Shown: piece after piece, positions 7,511 through 13,528 of the stretch | Layout of the letters: every line of letters starts with the position of its first letter | Numbering within the stretch: the stretch's first letter is position 1 | Assembly: GCA_036558265.1 (NCBI GenBank) | Contig: DATBFY010000432.1 | Location: 1-19,795, forward strand | DNA length: 19,795 nucleotides | Source: RYN-433 sp036558265 | Lineage (GTDB): Bacteria; Planctomycetota; Phycisphaerae; Tepidisphaerales; Tepidisphaeraceae | Direction of reading: 5' to 3' | Position numbers and translations under genes: made by a program | Notes under the pieces: model-generated | What the model was told of the DNA's origin: nothing | Databases searched by the model: none | The model's input: the letters and a program-made list of their open reading frames with translations, nothing else

Positions 7511-9226
7511 TCAGGCGCGACTCAGCCAGCGTTTGACGAGGCTGGCGGCGCCCTCGGGGTTCTCCTTCACCATGTCGGCGACCTGGCTGATGATCTGCTG
7601 GTTGCGGACGGAGTTGTTGTCGATCTCAATGGCGTCCATTTCCTGCATTCCCTCGCCGGCCTCGGCGACGGGTTCCTCGGGCGGGGCGGCGGCGGCGCGG
7701 GCGGGCTTGTCGATTTGAGGCGGGATGATCGGGGCGGGCGTGGCCTTGCGGACCATCATGGAGACCATGAAGAGGCTGACGACCGCGAGGGCGCCCAGCG
7801 CGATCTCCTTGAGGTGACCGGTGAGGGCCAGCGGGATGCTGGTGGCAGCGGCGGGCTGGCCGGCGGAGGCGGCGGTGGCATCGCCGGCGGGCACGTAGTC
7901 GTAGTAGTAGTCGACCAGGACCTTGTCCTCGGGGGTCTTGCCGACGCAGCCCAGGACGGCGTTCTTGATCTTGACCATCTCCTTGTCCATGAAGGGCTGA
8001 AGGGCGGCCTCGTCCGGATCCTTATTGGTCGGGAAGGCGGTCCTGTAGATCTTGACGAAGTAGCTGCGGGGGATGCTGACGCTGGCGCCGATCACGGCGG
8101 CGGCGCCGGCGGGGCTCTTGATCAGCTCCTTGACGACGGAGGGGAAGATCTGGTTCTTGATCGTGGTTTCGGTGGTCGTGCTGCTGCTGCCCTCGGCGGC
8201 GTTGCCGATGGACGCGCCGCTGTTGGCGGCGCCCGACGCGGCCGCACCGATGCTGGTGGGCTGGTTGGCGCCGCCGGTCGTGTTGGGGACTGCACCGGGC
8301 TCGGTCGGACCGCGGGTGGAGTTACTGGTCTCCTCGTTCCGCTCGGTGCTGGTGGAAAGCTTCTCGAAGGTGTGGTCCTTGTCGTAGGTTTCCTTCTCGA
8401 TCTGCCTGGCCTGCAACTCGGGATCGACGGTGACGCTGACCATGACGCCCTCGATCCAGCCGAGGCGGTCCTGGATCTTCTGGGAGAAGTGGCGTTCGCC
8501 TTCCTTGACCAGTTCCATCCAGGTGTCACCGCCGGCGAGGCCGTCGGCGTCCTTGTCCGGGACGTTGTAGGACGCGCCGTCGATGATGACGTTGACCTTG
8601 CTGCGGACCAATCCGGCGACGGCGCCGGCGATCGTGTCGGCGGCGGTGCCGATCAGTCGCTTGGGGGGCTTGCTGCCGGGGTTCTTGGTCTTGAGGCTGA
8701 CCGTGGCGCTGGGCTGGACGTCGGCCTCGCCGAAGGTGCGTTTCTGGGCGGCGTTGATGATGACGCGGGCGTCGCGGATGTCGGGCCACTCGCGCATGAT
8801 CTGGCCGATCGTCGCCTCCTTGGCGCGGGTGAACATCGCGTCTTCCTTGACGTGCGTGTTCCAGGGGCTGTCCATCTTGGTAATGATGTCGTCGAAGCCC
8901 GCGGAGGTGTCGCGCGGGCCGATCTGCTCGTAGGTGAGCAGGGCCAGGGCTTCGAATCGGCGGTCGGCGGGGACCTGAACGCGGGCGCCGATGACCTTGT
9001 GCTGGATGCCCTTGGTATCGAGCAGGTTGGTGACGTGGACGATGTCCTCGGCGGAGAAGTCCATGCCGAGCAGGTCATCCATCTCGCTGGTGCCTGCGTA
9101 GCGGGACCACCAGAGGAGGGTCATGACCATGATGACGACCAGGGCGCCGGCGAGCATGCGCTGGCTGGCGTTGAGGCCGGCGAGTTGTTCCCTGATTTTC
9201 TGAAGCTGGGCTCTGAGGAAATCCAT
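7511..9226 (-). CDS. fliF: Flagellar MS-ring protein FliF
   Basis: FliF forms the membrane and supramembrane ring on which the whole basal body is built. The 571-residue product has a first membrane segment at about 24-40 and two YscJ/FliF-type ring-building domains, with KVIGARVQVPADRR and then PDIRDARVIINAAQKR. It has a Ser/Thr/Ala-rich loop (about 330-390) and a second membrane segment at about 472-491. The cytoplasmic tail ends in MVKENPEGAASLVKRWL, the FliG-binding helix. I chose ATG 9226 over upstream in-frame ATGs (such as 9241) because GGAAGG lies at proper spacing before it and the longer form would translate a hairpin repeat. Confidence 0.95.
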   Translation of the reverse strand: MDFLRAQLQKIREQLAGLNASQRMLAGALVVIMVMTLLWWSRYAGTSEMDDLLGMDFSAEDIVHVTNLLDTKGIQHKVIGARVQVPADRRFEALALLTYEQIGPRDTSAGFDDIITKMDSPWNTHVKEDAMFTRAKEATIGQIMREWPDIRDARVIINAAQKRTFGEADVQPSATVSLKTKNPGSKPPKRLIGTAADTIAGAVAGLVRSKVNVIIDGASYNVPDKDADGLAGGDTWMELVKEGERHFSQKIQDRLGWIEGVMVSVTVDPELQARQIEKETYDKDHTFEKLSTSTERNEETSNSTRGPTEPGAVPNTTGGANQPTSIGAAASGAANSGASIGNAAEGSSSTTTETTIKNQIFPSVVKELIKSPAGAAAVIGASVSIPRSYFVKIYRTAFPTNKDPDEAALQPFMDKEMVKIKNAVLGCVGKTPEDKVLVDYYYDYVPAGDATAASAGQPAAATSIPLALTGHLKEIALGALAVVSLFMVSMMVRKATPAPIIPPQIDKPARAAAAPPEEPVAEAGEGMQEMDAIEIDNNSVRNQQIISQVADMVKENPEGAASLVKRWLSRA

Positions 9227-9286
9227 ACGACCGCCTTCCATGGCAATTCGGATTTCGCGTCGTTGCGTGCCCCTGCGCGGCAGCGC

Positions 9287-9303
9287 CGTCGGTTCCACCG
9301 ACG
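9287..9303. repeat. 7-3-7 hairpin between fliE and fliF
   Basis: CGTCGGT (9287-9293), loop TCC, ACCGACG (9297-9303). The stem is perfect. It lies in the 101-base fliE-fliF gap, which otherwise holds only the fliF SD. A partial copy of the same word (GTCGGTGGAAC) follows the hairpin at 1166-1182. Confidence 0.75.
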
Positions 9304-9327
9304 CGGTGCGCGGCGGGCGTTAATAGC

Positions 9328-9648
9328 TTAGATTGAGATGTTCTTGATCTCCTCGTAGGCGTCCATGAGTTTCGACCGAATCGAGAGCAATGTCTTGAAG
9401 GCCAGGTCGGACTTTTCCATCGCGGTCATGACCCCGGTGACGTCCTCGGTTTTCTTGGTCATGAGGTCATCGACGGCCTGGGAGGCGTCCTGCTGGAGCC
9501 GGCTGACCTCGTCGATCGAGTTCTTGAGGAGGTCGGCGAAACTCGATCCGTTGGTCGAGTCGGCGCCTCCGGCGCCGCCGGATGCGGGCGAAGCTCCGCC
9601 GCCCGCGAGTTTGCCGAGGCTCAAGTTGTTGGCGACTCCGTGGATCAA
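9328..9648 (-). CDS. fliE: Flagellar hook-basal body adaptor FliE
   Basis: FliE joins the MS ring to the proximal rod and is an early export substrate. The 106-residue size is normal. The N-terminal 35 residues are Gly/Ala/Ser-rich. The C-terminal half is helical and ends in DLAFKTLLSIRSKLMDAYEEI, the conserved FliE signature that becomes the first rod helix. The best start I can find is TTG at 9648. The frame has a stop further upstream and no ATG or SD, so the exact start is uncertain. It sits between flgC and fliF as in the classic operon order. Confidence 0.9.
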   Translation of the reverse strand: MIHGVANNLSLGKLAGGGASPASGGAGGADSTNGSSFADLLKNSIDEVSRLQQDASQAVDDLMTKKTEDVTGVMTAMEKSDLAFKTLLSIRSKLMDAYEEIKNISI

Positions 9649-9649
9649 T

Positions 9650-9670
9650 GTAGTTGTTAGTTGCCAGTGT
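9650..9670. repeat. Short, degenerate heptamer array before fliE
   Basis: The units are GTAGTTG, TTAGTTG and CCAGTGT, only two to three recognisable copies. The words (GTTAGTTG, CCAGT) are shared with the better array at 10131-10165, so both probably belong to one family. It lies immediately upstream of the chosen fliE start. Confidence 0.45.
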
Positions 9671-9709
9671 GCGCGCGTATGGATGAGCTTCTGTCTGTTT
9701 CATAACGCG

Positions 9710-10123
9710 TCAAGCTAATAATCGCAACGAGGCGTTCATCATGTTCTTGGTGACCTCCATGGTGGTGACATTCGCCTCGTAGGCGCGGGAGGCTTCCAGG
9801 GCGTTGACGAACTCGATCGAGAGGTCGATGTTGGGGTAGAGGACGTAGCCGTCCTTGTCGGCGTCGGGGTGACCGGGCTCGAACTTTCTGCTGAAGGGAG
9901 CCTGGTCCTGCTGGATTTGGCCGACGTGGACACCGGCCTTTGTCGCCCCTTGGCCGCGCGCGGCCAGATTGGGGGCGAAGGTGACGAAGCGACGGCGGTA
10001 GGGGATCGGCCGGCCGTCGGCGTTGCGGGTCGTGTTGAGGTTGGCGATGTTGGCGGCGATCGTGTCCATGCGCGTGCGTTGCGCCTGGAGGCCGCTGGCG
10101 GAGATGTCGAGGGTTTCGAACAT
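9710..10123 (-). CDS. flgC: Flagellar proximal rod protein FlgC
   Basis: FlgC is a rod subunit exported through the flagellar type III system and stacked above FliE and FlgB. The 137-residue product begins MFETLDISASGLQAQRTRMD, followed by the rod/hook signature ANIANLNTT (about residues 24-32). It ends in the conserved second helix EFVNALEASRAYEANVTTMEVTKNMMNASL, which pairs with the first helix. Length is normal. The ATG at 10123 is preceded by a pyrimidine-rich CCACTCCCCC with no SD, next to a heptamer array. It lies 39 bases after flgB. Confidence 0.96.
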   Translation of the reverse strand: MFETLDISASGLQAQRTRMDTIAANIANLNTTRNADGRPIPYRRRFVTFAPNLAARGQGATKAGVHVGQIQQDQAPFSRKFEPGHPDADKDGYVLYPNIDLSIEFVNALEASRAYEANVTTMEVTKNMMNASLRLLA

Positions 10124-10130
10124 GGGGGGA

Positions 10131-10165
10131 GTGGTTAGTTGTCAGTTGCTGGTTGCCAGGGGTCA
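10131..10165. repeat. Heptamer array in the flgB-flgC gap, unit GTTGYYR
   Basis: The units GTGGTTA, GTTGTCA, GTTGCTG, GTTGCCA and GGGGTCA run head to tail with no slippage of the 7-base period. The final TCA is the flgB stop codon on the minus strand, so the array reaches into the end of flgB. Confidence 0.75.
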
Positions 10166-10564
10166 GCTCACGCGTTCCTTGAGGGCCAGTTCCATGGTAG
10201 CGAATTGTTTGCGGAGGATTTCGATCGCCATCGTATAGAGCAGGCCGTTCTTGGCCTGTTCGGAAGCCAGTTCCTCCATCGAGCGGTTGTTCTGGTCGTG
10301 GAAGAGGATCCCGGCGGCGGGGTGATCGACGTCCACATTGATGTCGTCGAACGAGACGGCGCCGGGCGCGGCCTGGGCACGGTGGGCGGCGCGGTCGCGG
10401 AGCATGGCGAAGAACTTGTCGACGGCCAGATCCTTCTGGCGGTAGCCGGGCGTATCGACGTTGGCCATGTTCTCGGCGATGAGCTTGTGCCGGGCGGCGG
10501 AAAACTGCAGCACGCGCTCGACGAGGGGGGCGCTGGTCTGGTTGAAGAGACGTTCAAGGAACAT
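10163..10564 (-). CDS. flgB: Flagellar proximal rod protein FlgB
   Basis: FlgB is the first proximal rod protein. The 133-residue product has LVERVLQFSAARHKLIAENMANVDTPGYRQKDL (about residues 14-46), which contains the rod signature NxANxxTPGY. It ends in a second helix (MEELASEQAKNGLLYTMAIEILRKQF) that packs on the N-terminal helix. Length is normal. The ATG at 10564 has a good SD (GAGGAT). It is the first structural gene of the cluster, 143 bases after the sigma-54 activator gene. That gap contains a sigma-54-like motif and a hairpin, so flgB probably begins its own transcription unit. Confidence 0.96.
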   Translation of the reverse strand: MFLERLFNQTSAPLVERVLQFSAARHKLIAENMANVDTPGYRQKDLAVDKFFAMLRDRAAHRAQAAPGAVSFDDINVDVDHPAAGILFHDQNNRSMEELASEQAKNGLLYTMAIEILRKQFATMELALKERVS

Positions 10565-10580
10565 CGCGATCCATCCTCAT

Positions 10581-10596
10581 GTCAAATGGCGTGCCA
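10581..10596 (-). promoter_or_regulatory. Candidate sigma-54 (-24/-12) promoter for flgB
   Basis: Read on the minus strand this is TGGCAC-GCCAT-TTGAC, against the consensus TGGCAC-N5-TTGC. The -24 half is perfect and the spacing GG-N10-G is exact; only the -12 C is replaced by A. The NtrC-type activator encoded just upstream makes the call attractive. One problem is that the predicted transcription start (about 10570) lies only 6 bases before the flgB ATG and downstream of its SD. Confidence 0.45.
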
Positions 10597-10626
10597 GGCG
10601 AGGCCCAGACCGATTCGTGAGGGAAA

Positions 10627-10645
10627 CACGGGCGGGGCGCCCGTG
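10627..10645. repeat. 8-3-8 hairpin between the activator gene and flgB
   Basis: CACGGGCG (10627-10634), loop GGG, CGCCCGTG (10638-10645). The stem is perfect. A second small stem, TGCGC/GCGCA (10673-10677 with 10683-10687), lies nearer the activator stop codon. Either could end or weaken transcription coming from the regulatory genes, but neither has a U-tract on the minus strand. Confidence 0.75.
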
Positions 10646-10707
10646 CTACGAACGATCCGTTGACGCAAGTCTTGCGCGAGGGGCGCAGACATTGCGCGCC
10701 GACGCGC

Positions 10708-12084
10708 TCACACGTGACTTTCGACCAGTTCTCCTTCCTCTTTCCACTTCTTGATCTTCATGCCCAGGGTGCGGACGCCGATGCCCAGGGCATGGGCGGT
10801 CTTCATGCGGTGGCCTTTGAAGCGTTCGAGGGTGGAGAGGATGACCTGCTTCTCGATGTCCGCCAGCGGCTTGCCCGCCAGGTCCGTGCCGGCCGCGGAC
10901 TCGGCGGCGGCGCGGCCCTTCAGCCAGGGCTCGATCGTGTTGGCGCGGATGACGCCAGGGTCGGCTTCCAGGACGCTGGCGCGCTCGATGATGTTCTGAA
11001 GCTCGCGGATGTTTCCAGGCCAGTGGTACTTCTGAAGCAGGCGCACCGCCTCGGGCTCGATGTGGCGGAAGGCAGCCTTCTCGCGCTTGGCGATCAGGTG
11101 GAGGAAGTGTCGGCAGAGCTCGGGGATGTCGTCGGTACGGTCGCGCAGCGGCGGTAATTCGATCGGGACCACGTTCAGGCGATAGAAAAGATCCTGGCGG
11201 AATCGTCCGTCGTTGACCTCCTTCTCCAGGTCGCGATTGGTCGTCGCCACGACGCGGACATCCACCTGCTGGGTCACGCTGCTGCCCACGCGCTCGAACT
11301 GGCTTTCCTGCAGGACGCGCAGGAGCTTGGCCTGCAGCGCCGGCGCGATCTCGCTGATCTCGTCGAGGAGCAGCGTGCCGCCGTCGGCGAGCTCGAAGCG
11401 CCCGCGGCGGAGCTTGTCGGCGCCGGTGAAGGAGCCCTTCTCGTGCCCGAAGAGCTCGGATTCGAGCAGGTTCTCGGAAAGGGCGGCGCAGTTGACGGCC
11501 AGGAACGGGCGATCCTTGCGGTCGCCCTCGGCGTGGATCGCGCGGGCGACCAGCTCCTTTCCCGTGCCCGATTCGCCGCGGATCAGCACCGTCGCATTCT
11601 TGCGGGCGACCAGCTCGATCTTCTTGCGGGTCTGCTCCATCCCGACGCCCGAGCCGATCAGCGGTCGCGGGGCGAGCGTCTGCTCGGCGATCGTGCGGAG
11701 GGCGGCGTTCTCCTTGATCAGGCGGTTGTGCTCCAGCGTGCGATCGACCAGGATCTTGATCTCGTCGCCGTCGAACGGCTTCTGGATGTAGTCATATGCC
11801 CCGAGCTTCATCGCCTCGACGGCGGTCTGCACCGTGGCGAATGCGGTCATCATGATGACGGGCAGCTCGGGGCGGAGCTTTTTGGCCTCGGCGAGCAGCT
11901 CGATGCCGGTCATGCGGGGCATCTTCAGGTCGGTGATGAGCAGGTCGAAGCGGCGCTCGTTGATCTTCTCCAGCGCGAACGGCCCGTCGGTGGCGGCGAC
12001 CACCTCGTGTCCCTCGCGCGCCAGCGTTGCCGCCAACGAGTCCCGCATCATCTCCTGATCGTCGCACACTAGAATTCGCGCCAT
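10708..12084 (-). CDS. Sigma-54-dependent response regulator, FlrC/FleR type
   Basis: This is an NtrC-family activator that remodels sigma-54 RNA polymerase at flagellar promoters once phosphorylated. The 458 residues hold a receiver domain (about 1-120; acidic pair D8-D9, phospho-acceptor D52, T80, K102). The AAA+ domain has Walker A GESGTGKE at 170-177, the sigma-54 contact loop GSFTGA at 217-222 and Walker B GTLLLDEI at 236-243. A Fis-type helix-turn-helix lies near the end (RMKTAHALGIGVRTLGMKI). The usual contact loop is GAFTGA; Ser at position two is a known tolerated variant. A GGAG precedes the ATG at 12084. Its neighbour upstream is the probable partner kinase and its target is probably flgB onward. 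FlrC/FleR is preferred over NtrC because of the flagellar context. Confidence 0.9.
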   Translation of the reverse strand: MARILVCDDQEMMRDSLAATLAREGHEVVAATDGPFALEKINERRFDLLITDLKMPRMTGIELLAEAKKLRPELPVIMMTAFATVQTAVEAMKLGAYDYIQKPFDGDEIKILVDRTLEHNRLIKENAALRTIAEQTLAPRPLIGSGVGMEQTRKKIELVARKNATVLIRGESGTGKELVARAIHAEGDRKDRPFLAVNCAALSENLLESELFGHEKGSFTGADKLRRGRFELADGGTLLLDEISEIAPALQAKLLRVLQESQFERVGSSVTQQVDVRVVATTNRDLEKEVNDGRFRQDLFYRLNVVPIELPPLRDRTDDIPELCRHFLHLIAKREKAAFRHIEPEAVRLLQKYHWPGNIRELQNIIERASVLEADPGVIRANTIEPWLKGRAAAESAAGTDLAGKPLADIEKQVILSTLERFKGHRMKTAHALGIGVRTLGMKIKKWKEEGELVESHV

Positions 12085-12106
12085 AAAACGACTCCATTCG
12101 TTTCGA

Positions 12107-12141
12107 GCTGCCTATTGCCTTCTGCCTGCCGCCTACTGCTC
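12107..12141. repeat. Heptamer array between the kinase and activator genes, unit NYTGCCT
   Basis: Five units in strict period: GCTGCCT, ATTGCCT, TCTGCCT, GCCGCCT, ACTGCTC. The core GCC is conserved while the first two bases vary. It lies in the 59-base gap between the kinase stop (12144) and the activator start (12084). Confidence 0.8.
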
Positions 12142-12143
12142 CT

Positions 12144-12983
12144 TCAGATCCGAATCTCGAACTGCGCCCCCCCTGCCGGCGGATTACTGGCGATGATCGT
12201 GCCCTCGTGGGCTTCGACGATGCGGTGGACGATCGCCAGCCCCAGCCCGGTGCCGGTGTCCTTGGTCGTGAAGAACGGATCGAAGATCCGGTCCAGCACG
12301 TGTGCGGGGATGCCCGGGCCGCCGTCACGGAGGATCAGGCGGACCTGGCGGGCCTCGACGTCGTCGCCCGCGTCGTAAAAGATGCGCAGCGCGCCGCCGC
12401 GGTCTTCCATGGCCTCCGCGGCGTTGAGGATCAGGTTCAGCAGGGCTTGCTCGACCAGGAGCGGGTCGAGGTTGACGGGCATCTCCGCCGGGCCCTCGAC
12501 TTCCCAGGCGACGCGGTTCGCATCGAGCTTGGGCGAAGCCAGCTCGATCGCCCGCGCGACGATCTGCGCCAGGTCGGCGGCCGCCGGGTTCACCTGAATG
12601 TCGCGCGAGAACGCCAGCACCTGGCTGACCAGCGCTTCGAGTCGTTTGACGCCCCCGGAGATCTTCTTGACGGTTTCCAGGGACTGGGGCATGGCGGCGA
12701 CGTCCTTGGCAAGCATCGAGGCATACAGGTGGATGCCACCCAACGGGTTGCGGATCTCGTGGGCCATGCCGGCGGCCATCTCGCCCAGGGCGGCCAGGCG
12801 GTTCTTGCGCTCGAGGAGACGGTTTTTTTCGCCCAGCTCCTCGCGGAGAGCGAGCACCTGTTGTTGCAGCTTTTCGTGTGACTCCTGGAGGCGCTCGGTG
12901 ACCTCGCTGTAGGCCATGATGATCCGGCCGAGTTCTTCGATCCGCTGGGCGGCGTTGAGCGGTGTGGTGGCGGTGGCGTTCAT
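12144..12983 (-). CDS. Soluble histidine kinase, FlrB/FleS type
   Basis: This is the probable phosphodonor for the adjacent sigma-54 activator. The 279-residue product has no membrane segment. An N-terminal coiled coil (about residues 12-62) leads straight into the H-box MAHEIRNPLGG with H75. The HATPase domain follows with an N-box NLILNAAEAM, G1 DGGPGIP, F-box DPFFTTK and G2 GTGLGLAIV. No PAS or other sensor domain is visible, so its input probably comes by protein contact. I chose ATG 12983. An in-frame TTG at 13058 would add 25 residues encoded by the heptamer array, which is unlikely. No SD precedes the ATG, so the start is moderately sure. FlrB-like kinases usually sit directly before flrC, as here. 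Confidence 0.87.
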   Translation of the reverse strand: MNATATTPLNAAQRIEELGRIIMAYSEVTERLQESHEKLQQQVLALREELGEKNRLLERKNRLAALGEMAAGMAHEIRNPLGGIHLYASMLAKDVAAMPQSLETVKKISGGVKRLEALVSQVLAFSRDIQVNPAAADLAQIVARAIELASPKLDANRVAWEVEGPAEMPVNLDPLLVEQALLNLILNAAEAMEDRGGALRIFYDAGDDVEARQVRLILRDGGPGIPAHVLDRIFDPFFTTKDTGTGLGLAIVHRIVEAHEGTIIASNPPAGGAQFEIRI

Positions 12984-12988
12984 GCGAG

Positions 12989-13072
12989 GTCGGAAGTCAG
13001 AAGCGACAAGCGACAAGCGACAAGCGACAAGCGACAAGCGACAAGCGACAAGCGACAAGCGACAAGTCGATT
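12989..13072. repeat. Heptamer array between flgN and the kinase gene, GCGACAA x 9 perfect
   Basis: Nine identical units of GCGACAA fill 13003-13065. Decayed units flank them in register: GTCGGAA and GTCAGAA on the left, GTCGATT on the right. The array runs from 6 bases before the kinase ATG to the flgN stop codon, so it is the whole gap. Perfect internal identity points to recent expansion or active slippage. Confidence 0.95.
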
Positions 13073-13512
13073 TACTGTTTCAAGTCCATCCTTGGCGTTC
13101 GGGTGCCGTAGGCGGCGGCGGCATAGTTGCGGTTGACCTGTTTTGCGGCAGTGGCCTGGTTGAGCTGGCGGCCCAGGTTCAGCTTGCGCTGCTGCAGGAT
13201 CAGCGCGTCGTTGCGGTCGGCGGTCGTGATCTCCTCCAGGAGGCGGCGTGTCTCGGCCAGGAGTCGCTCGGCCTGCGCGCGCTGGTCACCGCCCAGACCG
13301 CCAACGTATTCGCCCCATCGGCGCTTGGCCACGGCGATCACCTGTTCGAGCCGGGCAACCTGGTCCAGCACCTCCTGCCGGCGGGCGAGAACCTCCAGCA
13401 GGGCCTCGGTGTGGCTCTGCTGGACGTGCTCGTGCTGCTGCTCGGCGAGCTTGGCGAGCCGCTGATAGCAGGAGACCTGTTCCTGAAGTGCTTGAATGAC
13501 CGGATCGCTCAT
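13072..13512 (-). CDS. FlgN-like flagellar export chaperone
   Basis: FlgN proteins bind the hook-filament junction proteins FlgK and FlgL and deliver them to the export gate. The 146-residue product is almost wholly helical and coiled-coil (about residues 5-120), with heptads such as LLEVLARRQEVLDQVARLE. Its C-terminus, LNLGRQLNQATAAKQVNRNYA, resembles the end of FlgN-family proteins. Length is right (about 140). The ATG at 13512 has GGAGAT at good spacing; a longer frame that reads into the upstream gene is rejected. It starts 16 bases after the TPR gene, so the two are cotranscribed. FlgN sequences are poorly conserved, so another small coiled-coil flagellar protein remains possible. Confidence 0.68.
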   Translation of the reverse strand: MSDPVIQALQEQVSCYQRLAKLAEQQHEHVQQSHTEALLEVLARRQEVLDQVARLEQVIAVAKRRWGEYVGGLGGDQRAQAERLLAETRRLLEEITTADRNDALILQQRKLNLGRQLNQATAAKQVNRNYAAAAYGTRTPRMDLKQ

Positions 13513-13528
13513 TTGATCTCCGACGCGT

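Noticed and set aside
10673..10687. Intrinsic terminator after the activator gene
   Set aside because: The stem is only 5 bases and no U-tract follows on the minus strand. It is mentioned only as a possible structure.
12984..13058. A longer kinase starting at TTG 13058
   Set aside because: The added residues are only the translated heptamer repeat. A start inside a slippage-prone array is unlikely, though it cannot be excluded.
13003..13065. CRISPR array
   Set aside because: Units are 7 bases with no spacers and no cas genes are present.
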